The notes beneath the pieces are model-generated. The model searched no databases. It saw only the letters and a program-made list of their open reading frames with translations, and was not told where the DNA came from. Positions 6,842 through 16,746 of a DNA stretch of 64,000 bases are shown in pieces (position 1 is the stretch's first letter; each line of letters begins with the position of its first letter). Origin of the DNA: Spirochaetaceae bacterium (GTDB lineage Bacteria > Myxococcota_A > UBA9160 > UBA4427); contig JACKFD010000002.1 in the NCBI GenBank assembly GCA_020632655.1, forward strand, positions 372,001-436,000, given 5' to 3'. Both the position numbers and the translations under genes were made by a program.

Positions 6842-9382
6842 CTAGCCCCGGATTCCCTGGATCGCGAGCATCGGCCCGGCGGGCAGCCGCGTGTCCTCGA
6901 GCTCGATCGTGGCCTCGAGCTGGAACGCGCCTTCGCCTTCCTCGTCGACGAGTGTCTGCACGACGTCGAAGGCGAGGTCGCCGCGGGACTCGATGCGCGT
7001 CCAATGCGCGCGCCGGGCCAGCGGATCGGCGCGTACCTCGGGCTGGCTCTCGAAGAGCGGGGCGAGAGCCGCCTCCCAGTCCGCCGCTTCCCAGTCGGAC
7101 GAGGCGACGGACGCGCTCGCCGCCTCCCAGTCCCGTCGCGCGAGGGCCTGGACGAGCTGGTGCATCTCGGCGCGGACCCGCGCCTCGAAGAGGCGCCGAT
7201 CGAGCCTGCGCGGCGCGCGGTCCGGCGTCGTCTCTGCGACCGAGGTCGTGGGGGCGGACTTCGGATCGACGAGCGCCTCCCACTCCTCGACGAGGCTCGA
7301 GTCGACGCGGGCGATCATCGCCCGGAAGTAGGCGATCGTGTCGACGACCTCGTCGTTTCGCGCCGACTCCGGCAGGTTTCGCGACAGCGTCGAGTGGACC
7401 TGACCGAGGTAGCGCAGCAGCACCCCCTCCATGCGCGCGATGCCGTAACGCCGGACGTAGTCCTCGAAGGAGAGGAAGCCCTCCCACATCTCGCGGGCGA
7501 TCGACTTGGGCTGGATGCGACCCTCCCCGATCCAGGGATGGTGCTCCGCGAAGAGGTCGAAGGTCGCGTACAGGAAGTCCGCGATCGGCTTGTCCCAGGT
7601 CACGCGCTCGAGCTCTTCCATCCGCTCCTCGTAGGGCACGCGCTCGGCCTTCAGGCGGGCGATCAGCTCGCTCTTGCGCTGTCTCACCTGGGCGTCGAGC
7701 AGCGCGCGCGGGCTCTCGAGGATCGCCTCGACGATCGAGAGGACGTCGACGGCGTAGTCCGGGGAGTCCGACGCGAGGGCCGACACGGCGTCGACGAGGT
7801 AGAGCGAGAGCGTGTGGTGGAGACCGAAGTCGCGCTGGAGGTCCTCGGCGACGCGGGCTCGCGCACTCGCGTCCGGTCGCGCCCGCTCGATCGTCACGAG
7901 TCCGGCCCGGCGTAGCGAGCGCAAGAGCACGGCGGCGTCGCGCCGGAGCCGCTTCTTGCGGGCCGGCGTCTCGAAGCTGCGATCCACGAGCTCGATGAGC
8001 TCGCGGTAGCCCGATCCCGGCAGTCGCTGGTCGGCGCCTCGCTGGAGCAGGGCGACGATCGTGCCGTGCGAGATCGAGAGCTGGGAGCGCAGCGTCTCGG
8101 GCGGTTGCTCGCAGAGCTGCGCGAAGGTCTCGGCGCTCCAGCCGACGAAGCCCCGCGGCGGCGGCTTCTTCTTCTCCTTCTTGTTGCGGCCGCCCTTTGC
8201 GGACTTCTCGGCGGCGCGCAGGTTCTCGATCACGTGCTCCGGCGCCTGACAGACCACGCTGCCCGCGACGTCGTAGCCGCGTCGACCGGCGCGGCCCGCG
8301 ATCTGCTTGAAGTCCCGGACGGAGAGGAGGCCGACCTTCTCGCCGTCGAATTTCGAGAGCTTCGTGAAGAGCACGGTCCGGATCGGGATGTTGACCCCGA
8401 CGCCGAGGGTGTCCGTCCCGCAGATGACCTTGAGCAGGCCCTTCGCCGCGAGCTGCTCGACGAGGAGTCGATATTTCGGCAGCAGGCCTGCGTGGTGGAG
8501 GCCGACGCCGAAGCGCAGGAAGCGTTGCACGTCCTTGCCGTAGGGTGTGTCGAAGCGGAACCCGCCGATCGCCTCGGAGAGCGCGCGCTTCTCGTCCTTG
8601 TCCGTGATCTGCGCGCTCGTGAGGCCCTGGGCCTGCTCGGCGGCCTCGCGCTGGGTGAAGTGCACGATGTAGATCGGCGCGCGACCACCGGCGAGGAGGT
8701 TCTCGACGGTCTCGACGATCGGGGTCTCGCGATAGGTGTAGTCGAGGGGGACGGGGCGCTCGTCGCTGTGGACGTGGGCGACGTCGCGGTTCGTGAGGGA
8801 GGCGAGTCGCTCCTCGATGTGCGCCGTGTTGCCGAGGGTCGCCGACATCAGCAGGAAGGTCGTTCGCGGCAGCGAGAGCAGGGGAACCTGCCAGGCCCAG
8901 CCGCGATCGCGATCGGCGAAGTAGTGGAACTCGTCCATCACGACGTAGGGCGCGTCGGTCGCCGACCCCTGGCGCAGCGCCATGTTCGCCAGCACCTCGG
9001 CCGTGCAGCAGATCACGGGCGCCGCCCAGTTGATCGAGGCGTCGCCCGTCAGCATCCCGACGTTCTCGGCGCCGAGTTCCTCGCAGAGGGCGAAGAACTT
9101 CTCGCTCACGAGCGCCTTGATCGGGGCCGTGTAGAACGAACGCTTGCCCTCGCAGAGCGCCTTGTAGTGCAGGCCCAGGGCGACGAGCGACTTGCCCGAT
9201 CCGGTCGGCGTGCTGAGCACGACGTGCCGGCCGGTCATCAGCTCGAGCAGCGCCTCCTCCTGCGCGTCGTAGAGCTCGAAGCCGGACTCCGCGCACCAGC
9301 GGGTGAAGCGATCGAGGATCGCGTCCGCATGAGCGAGGGGGCCTTCGGGCACCCAGTCGGCGAGGCGTCGTCGGGTCGTCAC
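6842..9382 (-). CDS. DEAD/DEAH-box helicase of the Ski2/HelY-like DUF3516 type
   Basis: 846 aa superfamily 2 helicase. Motif I is PTGSGKS (59-65), motif II is DEFH (150-153, in place of DEVH), motif III is MSATL (179-183) and motif VI is QIAGRAGRRG (360-369). GTDTLGVGVNIP at about 322-333 is typical of Ski2-like RNA helicases. A lysine-rich loop (KGGRNKKEKKKPPPRG) follows the helicase core. The long C-terminal half (about 430-846) is the helical DUF3516-type extension. Likely role is RNA unwinding in decay or ribosome maturation; this is inferred from the family. The start is GTG at 9382 with only a weak GGCGGTG upstream. It follows the PP2C gene by 61 bases on the same strand, so the two are probably co-transcribed. 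Confidence 0.88.
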   Translation of the reverse strand: MTTRRRLADWVPEGPLAHADAILDRFTRWCAESGFELYDAQEEALLELMTGRHVVLSTPTGSGKSLVALGLHYKALCEGKRSFYTAPIKALVSEKFFALCEELGAENVGMLTGDASINWAAPVICCTAEVLANMALRQGSATDAPYVVMDEFHYFADRDRGWAWQVPLLSLPRTTFLLMSATLGNTAHIEERLASLTNRDVAHVHSDERPVPLDYTYRETPIVETVENLLAGGRAPIYIVHFTQREAAEQAQGLTSAQITDKDEKRALSEAIGGFRFDTPYGKDVQRFLRFGVGLHHAGLLPKYRLLVEQLAAKGLLKVICGTDTLGVGVNIPIRTVLFTKLSKFDGEKVGLLSVRDFKQIAGRAGRRGYDVAGSVVCQAPEHVIENLRAAEKSAKGGRNKKEKKKPPPRGFVGWSAETFAQLCEQPPETLRSQLSISHGTIVALLQRGADQRLPGSGYRELIELVDRSFETPARKKRLRRDAAVLLRSLRRAGLVTIERARPDASARARVAEDLQRDFGLHHTLSLYLVDAVSALASDSPDYAVDVLSIVEAILESPRALLDAQVRQRKSELIARLKAERVPYEERMEELERVTWDKPIADFLYATFDLFAEHHPWIGEGRIQPKSIAREMWEGFLSFEDYVRRYGIARMEGVLLRYLGQVHSTLSRNLPESARNDEVVDTIAYFRAMIARVDSSLVEEWEALVDPKSAPTTSVAETTPDRAPRRLDRRLFEARVRAEMHQLVQALARRDWEAASASVASSDWEAADWEAALAPLFESQPEVRADPLARRAHWTRIESRGDLAFDVVQTLVDEEGEGAFQLEATIELEDTRLPAGPMLAIQGIRG

Positions 9383-9443
9383 GAGACACCGCCCCGTGCC
9401 CCGCCGGCCCGAAGCGTCTCGAGCCGGGGCGAGCGGCGCGTCG

Positions 9444-10352
9444 TCATTCGGACTCGGGACGGTCGAGCAGACCCCGCACTGCCCCGGCTCCGGCGGACGC
9501 GTCGGGATGCCCGGCCGGAGGGCGCGCCGATCCGGGGAGTCGGGCGAGCACGCAGGTCACGTTGTCCGTGCCGCCCGCGCGTTTGGCGGCGTCGATGAGG
9601 TCTGCGACGGCCGCGTCGAGATCGTTCGCCGAGTGGACGAGCGCGTGGATCGCGTCGTCGTCCACGAGGCCGTGCAGACCGTCCGAGCAGAGCAGATAGG
9701 TATCGCCCGGACGCGGCTCGAGCGGCGCGACGTCGACCTCGACGTCGTTGCGGACGCCGAGGGCCCGCAGGATCTGATTGCGCCGCGGATCCGTTCGCGC
9801 CTCTTCGCTCGAGATGACGCCCTGCCGCACGAGGGTCGCGACCAGCGAGTGATCCTCCGTGATCGGCTCGATCGACCCGTCGCGCAGCCGATAGAGCCGG
9901 CTGTCACCGACATGGGCGACGTGGGCCCTGCCGTTCGGCCCGAGCAGCAGACAGACGACCGTCGTGCCCATGCCGCGCAGGGTGCGTTCCCGGTTCGCGT
10001 GCCGGAGGATGTCGGCGTTGGCGGACTCGATCGCCTGGACCAGGCGGGTCGGCGGGTCCCCATCGCCCAGGGAGAAGTTCCGCCCGAGCAGGTCGACCGC
10101 GAGGCGACTCGCGACCTCGCCACCTCGATGTCCGCCGAGACCGTCGGCGACGACGAGCAAGGTCTCCTCGCGCTTCGCGTCCTCGAAGAGACCGAAGGCG
10201 TCCTGGTTCACGCGTCGCACGACGCCGACATGGGTCCCCCCGGCAATCGCCGGCGCGATGCGCCCGGTCGCGGGGCTGTCGGCGTCGAGAGTGGGTTCGG
10301 TCGGCACGGTTCTTCCGGTTGGACGGTGACGCCGGGTCCCGCCCCGGCGCAT
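9444..10352 (-). CDS. PP2C-family serine/threonine protein phosphatase
   Basis: 302 aa, soluble, mostly one PPM catalytic domain (about 35-275). Metal-binding and catalytic motifs are all present: RRVNQDAFG, VADGLGGHRGG, GMGTTVV, AHVGDSRLYRL, LLCSDGLHGLV and GGTDNVTCVL. This is the compact bacterial Stp/PrpC type that dephosphorylates targets of Hanks-type kinases; no kinase is in the window. The N-terminal 30 residues and a Pro/Ala-rich tail are unstructured. ATG 10352 has no Shine-Dalgarno but has TAATCT six bases upstream, pointing to a leaderless message. It heads the probable operon with the DUF3516 helicase. Confidence 0.93.
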   Translation of the reverse strand: MRRGGTRRHRPTGRTVPTEPTLDADSPATGRIAPAIAGGTHVGVVRRVNQDAFGLFEDAKREETLLVVADGLGGHRGGEVASRLAVDLLGRNFSLGDGDPPTRLVQAIESANADILRHANRERTLRGMGTTVVCLLLGPNGRAHVAHVGDSRLYRLRDGSIEPITEDHSLVATLVRQGVISSEEARTDPRRNQILRALGVRNDVEVDVAPLEPRPGDTYLLCSDGLHGLVDDDAIHALVHSANDLDAAVADLIDAAKRAGGTDNVTCVLARLPGSARPPAGHPDASAGAGAVRGLLDRPESE

Positions 10353-10358
10353 CGGCAG

Positions 10359-10364
10359 AGATTA
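10359..10364 (-). promoter_or_regulatory. -10 hexamer for leaderless transcript of the PP2C gene
   Basis: TAATCT on the minus strand lies six bases before ATG 10352, so RNA synthesis would begin at or next to the start codon. No Shine-Dalgarno precedes the ATG. No convincing -35 is seen. Confidence 0.55.
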
Positions 10365-10499
10365 GTGGCTCCCGCCGTGGGCTCAATCGTCATCTATCCT
10401 GCGCGTCCGCCGCGAGGCGAGGGTTCCGCGGGCAGGGCGCTCGCTCCGACTCTTGATCGGGCGGCAGGCACGCAGGGCCGCAGGGCGAGGGGCAGGAGC

Positions 10500-11315
<816 letters not shown>

Positions 11316-11360
11316 AGCGGGGCGGTCCACCGCGGCCCGGCCATCGCGCGTGGTCCCGGA

Positions 11361-12296
11361 TCAGCGCCTCGTGCCGGCGCGATGGATCAGGACGATCCGC
11401 CCCAGCAGCGGCGCCGGCGCCTCGCCATCGACCTCCGTGATCTCGATGCGACGACCCACGACCTGCACGAGTCGCGGGCCTTCGGCCGTCCGGACGAAGC
11501 CCTTCGCACGCAGAAGACCCTCCCGGCAGCGCGACTCGAGGGCGGCCTCGAGCGCGTCGCAGCGCATGCCGTCCGGCGGATTCCACTCGCTCGTCTCGAA
11601 GTGCTCGTGGCTGTGTGGGCGGGACGGGGGCGGGGGGCCGCGGCGGTCGAGCTCGCCGGCGTCGGGCGGGAAGAGCAGGTCCGGGTCGACCTCGCCGCGG
11701 ATCGCGCGCACGCACGGCGCGTCCGGCTCGATCTCCCTCAGCCTCGCCTCGACGGCGTCCCACTCCGACTCCGGGACGAGATCGAGCTTGTGCAGGATGA
11801 GCAGGTCGGCGGATTGGACCTGGTCCTCGAAGGTGCCCTCCAGATCGCGCCCCTCATGGAGCTGCTCGGCGTTCACGACGACGGCCGCCATGTCGTCGCC
11901 GATGAAGTCGCAGGCGGGCTCGCGCCAGAAGTTGAGCTGCGTGTCGTAGGGCAGCGCGACGCCCGAGGTCTCGATCACGAAGCGGTCGGGATCGACCTCG
12001 TCGTGCAGGCGGACCAGCGTCTCGAGCAGGTCGTCGGAGAGCTCGCAGCAGACGCAGCCGCCCTCGAGCTCGACGTAGGACTGACCGCCCTGGCCGAGCA
12101 GCGCGCGGTCGATGCCGAGCTCGCCCAGCTCGTTCGAGACGAGGGCCACGCGGATCCCGCGCGCTCGCGCGTCGGCCAGCAGACGCTGCACGATCGTCGT
12201 CTTGCCCGCGCCCAGGAACCCGGAGAGCACCAGCGCGGGCACGCGTCGCCCCGTCGATCGCGTCTCCGAGGCGCCTCGCCCCTGCTGCTCGTCCAA
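11361..12296 (-). CDS. CobW/COG0523-family metal-chaperone GTPase
   Basis: 311 aa G3E GTPase. Walker A is SGFLGAGKTT, the metal-binding GCVCC follows at the expected place, and HKLD is the base-recognition motif. The C-terminal CobW domain ends in a small beta-rich region (GLLRAKGFVRT). A His/acid-rich linker (RPHSHEHFETSEW) before it may bind metal. Family members insert or traffic Zn, Co or Ni; the metal here cannot be told, and no zur-like site was recognised. The TTG at 12296 was chosen because GGAGG lies 8 bases upstream; an upstream in-frame extension lacks a ribosome-binding site and would add an unstructured Pro/Arg stretch. Confidence 0.88.
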   Translation of the reverse strand: MDEQQGRGASETRSTGRRVPALVLSGFLGAGKTTIVQRLLADARARGIRVALVSNELGELGIDRALLGQGGQSYVELEGGCVCCELSDDLLETLVRLHDEVDPDRFVIETSGVALPYDTQLNFWREPACDFIGDDMAAVVVNAEQLHEGRDLEGTFEDQVQSADLLILHKLDLVPESEWDAVEARLREIEPDAPCVRAIRGEVDPDLLFPPDAGELDRRGPPPPSRPHSHEHFETSEWNPPDGMRCDALEAALESRCREGLLRAKGFVRTAEGPRLVQVVGRRIEITEVDGEAPAPLLGRIVLIHRAGTRR

Positions 12297-12448
12297 CGCG
12301 CTCTCCTCCCGGCCGGCGCCGGCGGCCGGGCGGAGGGATAGCATTCCGTGACCGGGCGGGGCCCGGGCGCATCCGATCGGGCGAGTCGGGCTATCGTCCG
12401 GCGCCGGGTCGCTCGCGAAGCCGGGCGGACCGCGAGCGGGAGGCAATC

Positions 12449-13807
12449 TTGGCGGATCGCGACTTCGACCTCTTCGTCATCGGAGCCGGCTCCGGCGGCG
12501 TTCGCGCATCACGCTTCTCCGCCCAGCGCGGGGCGCGCGTCGCCGTGGCCGAGGACCGCGACCTCGGCGGCACCTGCGTGAACGTGGGCTGCGTGCCGAA
12601 GAAGCTCTTCGTCTACGCGTCGCATTTCCGGGACGAGCTCGCCGACATGACGGCCGGCTATGGCTGGAGCGTCGAGGGCGTCGGCTTCGACTGGCCGACG
12701 TTGCGCGACAACAAGACGCGGGAGATCGAGCGGCTGAACGGGATCTACGCCGGGCTGCTCGAGGACGCCGGCGTGACCCACGTGCCCGGTCGCGCGACGC
12801 TCGTGGACGCGCATACGGTCGAGGTCGAGGGGCGGCGCTACACGGCGGAGAACATCCTGGTCGCGACCGGCAGCTGGCCGACTGTGCCCGAGATCCCGGG
12901 CGCCGAGCTGGCCGTCACCTCGAACGAGCTCTTCCATCTCGATGCGCTTCCGGGCCGCATCCTGATCGTCGGGGGTGGCTACATCGCCGTCGAGTTCGCC
13001 TGCATCTTCCACGGCCTCGGCGTCGACGTGACGCAGCTCTATCGCGGACCGCTCTTCCTGCGAGGCTTCGACGAGGACGTCCGTCGCCATCTCGCCGACC
13101 AGATCCGCGGCCGTGGCATCGACCTGCGCTTCGACACGAACGTCACGTCCATCGAGAAGCGCGGAGCGGGCATCCGGGCGACGCTGACCGACGGCTCGAC
13201 CCTCGACGCGGACCGGATCCTCTTCGCGACGGGGCGTCACCCGAAGACTGCGGGACTCGGCCTCGAGCGGGTGGGCGTCGAGCTCGCCTCCGACGGTGCG
13301 ATCCGCGTCGATGCCTACTCGCGGACCAACGTGCCGAGCATCTGGGCGATCGGCGACGTGACGAACCGCATCAACCTCACGCCGGTCGCGATCCACGAGG
13401 GCGTCTGCCTCGCCGAGACGCTCTTCGGCAAGGGGCCCCGCTCGCCGGACCACGAGTTCGTCCCCGCCGCGGTCTTCTCGCAGCCGCCCGTCGGCACGGT
13501 CGGGCTCACGGAGGAGGAGGCGCGCGACCGCTACGGCGAGATCGACGTCTACCGGTCGACCTTCCGCGCGCTCAAGCACACCCTCACGCGCAGCCACGAG
13601 CGGACGATGATGAAGCTGGTCGTGGACCGCGCAAGCGATCGCGTCGTCGGGCTGCACATGGTCGGGCCCGAGGCGGGCGAGATCACCCAGGGCTTCGCCG
13701 TCGCGATCAAGGCCGGTGCGACGAAGGCGGACTTCGACGCCACGCTCGGGATCCATCCGACCGCGGCGGAGGAGTTCGTGACCATGCGGACGCCGGTCGG
13801 AGGCTGA
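12449..13807 (+). CDS. gor: Glutathione-disulfide reductase-like flavoprotein
   Basis: 452 aa, normal length. Class I pyridine-nucleotide disulfide oxidoreductase: FAD-binding GAGSGGVRASRFSA, redox disulfide GGTCVNVGCVPKKLFVYAS, NAD(P) fold IVGGGYIAVEFA, second FAD motif IWAIGDVTNR, and dimer-interface active site IHPTAAEEFVTMRTP with catalytic His. An Arg pattern (LYRGPLFLRGFD) after the second Rossmann motif favours NADPH, as in glutathione reductases. Mycothiol or other thiol reductases are alternatives, but HPTAAEEFVTMR is typical of Gor. Start TTG 12449 has GGAGG 8-9 bases before. It runs 3 bases into the next gene's start region, suggesting co-transcription with the outer-membrane barrel gene. 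Confidence 0.9.
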   Translation: MADRDFDLFVIGAGSGGVRASRFSAQRGARVAVAEDRDLGGTCVNVGCVPKKLFVYASHFRDELADMTAGYGWSVEGVGFDWPTLRDNKTREIERLNGIYAGLLEDAGVTHVPGRATLVDAHTVEVEGRRYTAENILVATGSWPTVPEIPGAELAVTSNELFHLDALPGRILIVGGGYIAVEFACIFHGLGVDVTQLYRGPLFLRGFDEDVRRHLADQIRGRGIDLRFDTNVTSIEKRGAGIRATLTDGSTLDADRILFATGRHPKTAGLGLERVGVELASDGAIRVDAYSRTNVPSIWAIGDVTNRINLTPVAIHEGVCLAETLFGKGPRSPDHEFVPAAVFSQPPVGTVGLTEEEARDRYGEIDVYRSTFRALKHTLTRSHERTMMKLVVDRASDRVVGLHMVGPEAGEITQGFAVAIKAGATKADFDATLGIHPTAAEEFVTMRTPVGG

Positions 13808-13810
13808 GGC

Positions 13811-15283
13811 TTGCGGCAGCTTCGGTGCGTCGCGGGGCTGCGCTGCGCGCGCGCGAGGGCGGCCATCGTCGTCGCGCGCCGACTCCTCGACACGGCCGTC
13901 GTCGTCGGAGCGTGTCTGGTGCTCGCGCGCGCCGCACCGGGCCTTGCCGAGGAGCCGACGCCCGACCTCGCGGCTCCCGAGATGGAGTCGGTCTACGACC
14001 CCTACCGCGGGATGGATCCGAACGGGCGCATTCCACGGATCGACAAGTCGCTCTACGTCGATCGGCCCGAGCGCTGGCGCTACATCCCGGAAGGTCGGAT
14101 CAAGCCGGGCAACCCCTTCCAGCGCTTCCTCGTCTCGAGCTTCCTCGTCCCGCTCTTCTTCCAGAGCGCCGACGTCGGCACGGGATTCGGCGCCGCCGTG
14201 ACCGACATCGACTTCCGCAACCAGCGTCGCCGCGAGTTCCTCGGCGGCTTCTTCTCCTACACCACGGAGGGACAGCAGAGCTACGTGGCGCGCTGGCGCC
14301 GCTGGCTCCGGCACATGGACGTGCCCGGTGGCGGCGTGCTGCAGGAGGAGCGGACCTTCGTGCGCGCGGGGGGCGGCTACCGCAAGACGCTGACGCGGCG
14401 CTTCTTCGGGATCGGTCCCTCGACACAGGAGCGCCAGGAGACGAGCTACACCGACGAGGTCGCCTTCCTCGACCTCGGACTCTCGCGCTCGCTCGCGGGT
14501 CGGCTCGACGACTTCGTGCTCGAGCTCGGTGTGCAGGGCGAGATGCATTGGCTCGATCGCGGCCGGGTCGGCGGCGTCAACGGCGAGATCGACGTCGATC
14601 CGGCACTCGATCCGAACAACCCGCTCGCGCCCTCGACCTTCACGCTCTACAACGAGGCGAATCGGGTGGGCCTCGGCTGGGTCGGCGTCGGGCTGCGCTG
14701 GGACACGCGCGACAGTCAGCGCAATCCCTATCGGGGTACGGCGATCGGGGCGGCGGTGGACGCGGCGCTGGCGCAGAGCCGTGGGCGGGTCGGTGCGCGC
14801 TACACGATCTACGCGGATCAGGTCTTCCCGGTTCCGCCGCTCCTGCACGACGGCGGGACGGAGGACGAGGAGAACCCGCCGACGGACGGCCTCGCGTTCC
14901 ACCTCGAGACCCAGCTCTCCTCGGGCAGCCTGCCCTTCTTCGCGCGCCCGACCCTCGGTGGGGATCGACTGCTGCGAGGCTACATCGCCGGGCGATGGCG
15001 CGACGACGCGGCCTGGGCGGCGGCGACGGAGTACCGCTTCTGGGTGATCCCACGCGGCTTCAAGGTCTGGCGCCACATCCGTGTCGAGCGGATCGGCGCG
15101 GCGCTCTTCTACGAGGTCGGCGGCGTCGCGGAGGACGGCGTCGGCTTCTTCCACGAGCGCGTGCGCCAGAGCTACGGCGTGAGCGGGCGGGTCACGATCG
15201 AGCGCGCCGCGATCTTCCGGGCGGACCTCGGCTTCTCGGAGGAGGGGCTCAACTTTTCGGCAGGCTTCGGCCTCGCCTTCTGA
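13811..15283 (+). CDS. Omp85/surface-antigen-like outer-membrane beta-barrel without POTRA domains
   Basis: 490 aa. An N-terminal basic stretch and hydrophobic signal (LLDTAVVVGACLVLARAAPGLAEE) is followed directly by alternating amphipathic strands. GGDRLLRGYIAGRW at about 390 matches the lid-lock region of Omp85 barrels and the protein ends in Phe, as membrane-inserted barrels do. No POTRA repeats fit in the roughly 100-residue N-terminal part, so it is a BamA-superfamily barrel-only protein, related to the bacterial surface antigen family, not BamA itself. Start TTG 13811 is the first possible codon after the gor stop; GTG codons slightly downstream are alternatives. Cargo or partner is unknown. 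Confidence 0.8.
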   Translation: MRQLRCVAGLRCARARAAIVVARRLLDTAVVVGACLVLARAAPGLAEEPTPDLAAPEMESVYDPYRGMDPNGRIPRIDKSLYVDRPERWRYIPEGRIKPGNPFQRFLVSSFLVPLFFQSADVGTGFGAAVTDIDFRNQRRREFLGGFFSYTTEGQQSYVARWRRWLRHMDVPGGGVLQEERTFVRAGGGYRKTLTRRFFGIGPSTQERQETSYTDEVAFLDLGLSRSLAGRLDDFVLELGVQGEMHWLDRGRVGGVNGEIDVDPALDPNNPLAPSTFTLYNEANRVGLGWVGVGLRWDTRDSQRNPYRGTAIGAAVDAALAQSRGRVGARYTIYADQVFPVPPLLHDGGTEDEENPPTDGLAFHLETQLSSGSLPFFARPTLGGDRLLRGYIAGRWRDDAAWAAATEYRFWVIPRGFKVWRHIRVERIGAALFYEVGGVAEDGVGFFHERVRQSYGVSGRVTIERAAIFRADLGFSEEGLNFSAGFGLAF

Positions 15284-15297
15284 GGCGGACGGGCTGC

Positions 15298-15303
15298 TAG
15301 GCT
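15298..15303 (+). promoter_or_regulatory. -10 hexamer for leaderless NUDIX transcript
   Basis: TAGGCT lies six bases before ATG 15310 with no Shine-Dalgarno between. A -35 is not visible. Confidence 0.55.
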
Positions 15304-15309
15304 GCGCGC

Positions 15310-15891
15310 ATGGATCGCGATGCGCTGCTCGGGCTCCTCGACGACTACGCGAGACGTCATCCCGACGAGTCCGCGACGACCGAGCGCATCCGGCGGCTCG
15401 TGCACGAGCACGAGCGCGCGTTCCATCGCGACTGCCTGCCCGGCCATGTCACCGCCTCGGCCTGGATCGTCTCGCGCGAGAGCCGCCAGGTCCTCCTCAC
15501 GCACCACCGCAAGCTCGGCCGCTGGCTCCAGCTCGGCGGGCACGTCGACGGACAGACCGACGTGCTGGCGGCCGCGATCCGGGAGGCGGAGGAGGAATCG
15601 GGGCTCGCGGGCTTCCGTCCGCTGCCGGACGCGGGCGGGCCCGTCGTGCTCGACCTCGATGTCCACGTGATCCCCGCTCGGGCCTCCGAGCCGGCCCACG
15701 AGCATCACGACGTGCGCTTCCTGCTCGAGGTCTCGCAGGCGCAGCCGATCCGGCGGCAGGTGGCCGAGTCCATGGCCGTGCGCTGGTTCGAGGGGGCGGG
15801 CATCGAGGCCCGACTCGAGGAGGAGAGCCTCGCCCGGATGGCCCGCAAGGCCTCGGACTGGCTCGGGCGTCGGCCGATCGGACCGCCCTGA
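15310..15891 (+). CDS. NUDIX hydrolase
   Basis: 193 aa. The NUDIX helix-loop is GGHVDGQTDVLAAAIREAEE followed by ESGL; the REAEEES core supplies the Mg-binding glutamates, while the first Glu of the classical box is Thr/Asp. An N-terminal helical region (about 1-45) precedes a SAWIVSRESRQVLLTHHRKLGRW substrate-side strand. The family hydrolyses nucleoside diphosphates linked to another group; the substrate is not predictable. Promoter and missing Shine-Dalgarno suggest it is transcribed alone and leaderless. Confidence 0.85.
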   Translation: MDRDALLGLLDDYARRHPDESATTERIRRLVHEHERAFHRDCLPGHVTASAWIVSRESRQVLLTHHRKLGRWLQLGGHVDGQTDVLAAAIREAEEESGLAGFRPLPDAGGPVVLDLDVHVIPARASEPAHEHHDVRFLLEVSQAQPIRRQVAESMAVRWFEGAGIEARLEEESLARMARKASDWLGRRPIGPP

Positions 15892-15959
15892 AGCGGCTTG
15901 CGGTGTCCCGCAGGGAGGACGCCGACTGCTCTCGATGGAGCCTGGACGGGCGACCCTGG

Positions 15960-15977
15960 ACCCCCGGCGGGGGTTTT
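15960..15977 (+). terminator. Candidate intrinsic terminator after the NUDIX gene
   Basis: ACCCCC (15960-15965), loop GGC, GGGGGT (15969-15974), running into TTTT (15974-15977). The stem is only 6 bp and the U-run short, but this is the clearest hairpin-plus-T element I saw in the window. It lies 69 bases after the NUDIX stop. Confidence 0.5.
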
Positions 15978-16043
15978 CGACGGCGTGCGCGGCTCCGTGG
16001 CGCCCCGTGAACCGTCTCGCGCCCCCGAGGGTCTGAAGGGTCG

Positions 16044-16059
16044 TGGTCCGCCACTTGCA
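16044..16059 (+). promoter_or_regulatory. Candidate sigma-54 promoter upstream of the 16118 gene
   Basis: TGGTCCG-CCAC-TTGCA matches TGGCACG-N4-TTGCA at all key positions, with GG and GC 10 bases apart. Predicted start near 16070 leaves about 48 bases of leader before ATG 16118, which has its own GGAGGT. Confidence 0.5.
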
Positions 16060-16117
16060 CAAGAGGTCATGGTAGAATCCACCCGATTTGAGGGGTCGAA
16101 GGCACGGAGGTCGCGCC

Positions 16118-16699
16118 ATGCGGCATCGAGCCCGACACGATACGCCCTTCGAGGGCCCGAGCCGCGAGCCGGTCGGTGATCGCGAGACATCGTTCTACGG
16201 CGATCCGTCGAGCCTCGCGCAGTCCGAGGCCAGCCGCTTCGCGGCGAAGCCCGTCGCCCTGCTCGTGACGATCGCGGCGCTCGCGGCCAGCCCCGGATGG
16301 GCCGAGCCGGCGGCCCCGGCTCCCGACGCACTCCCGGTTCGTGCGGCCCTGCCGATCCCTTCGGCGCCGGATGCGCCCGCTGCCTTGCCGGCCGAGACTG
16401 CCGACATGGAGTCCGCGCGTCGGGCCGCGCCCGAGCCCTCCGCCTCCCTCGAGCAGCTGCTCGCCCTGCCTTCCGTCTCGGCGCGCCCGCCGGCCTGGTC
16501 CTCGCCCGACGCGTCGATCGCGGCCGCCGTCGAAGCGGGACCCCGTCCGGATCTCGAGCCGCGCAAGCCCTTCCGCAAGCGTGATCTCGATCTGTTCCAG
16601 ACCGAGCGTCCGGTCGAGATCGGGCACTCGGAGATGCTGCTGCGACTGCGGCTGCGTGCGCGATCGCGGGAGACGATGTCGGTCGAGCTGCGCTTCTAG
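16118..16699 (+). CDS. Pro/Ala-rich exported or anchored protein of unknown function
   Basis: 193 aa. A 40-residue charged cytoplasmic-type N-terminus (RHRARHDTPFEGPSREP) precedes one hydrophobic segment (PVALLVTIAALAASPGWAEPA, about 46-66) that could be a late signal peptide with AWAE-type cleavage or a membrane anchor. The rest is Pro/Ala-rich and low in complexity until a basic/hydrophobic C-terminus with alternating residues (EMLLRLRLRARSRETMSVELRF) that ends in Phe and could form one beta-strand pair. Start chosen by GGAGGT 5 bases upstream. No homologous family recognised. A sigma-54 type promoter upstream hints at regulated expression. Confidence 0.55.
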   Translation: MRHRARHDTPFEGPSREPVGDRETSFYGDPSSLAQSEASRFAAKPVALLVTIAALAASPGWAEPAAPAPDALPVRAALPIPSAPDAPAALPAETADMESARRAAPEPSASLEQLLALPSVSARPPAWSSPDASIAAAVEAGPRPDLEPRKPFRKRDLDLFQTERPVEIGHSEMLLRLRLRARSRETMSVELRF

Positions 16700-16732
16700 C
16701 GCCGCCCCGCACGCGCCGAGGCGTGCGATCGC

Positions 16733-16738
16733 TATCCT
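16733..16738 (+). promoter_or_regulatory. -10 hexamer for leaderless aminopeptidase transcript
   Basis: TATCCT eight bases before ATG 16747; no Shine-Dalgarno and no clear -35. Confidence 0.55.
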
Positions 16739-16746
16739 CCGGCGCC

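Noticed and set aside
13811..15283. BamA
   Set aside because: Too short and lacks POTRA domains; only the barrel signature is present.
16055..16078. Sigma-70 promoter TTGCAC...TAGAAT before the 16118 gene
   Set aside because: The spacer is only 12 bases; the same TTGC fits a sigma-54 -12 element with correct spacing better.
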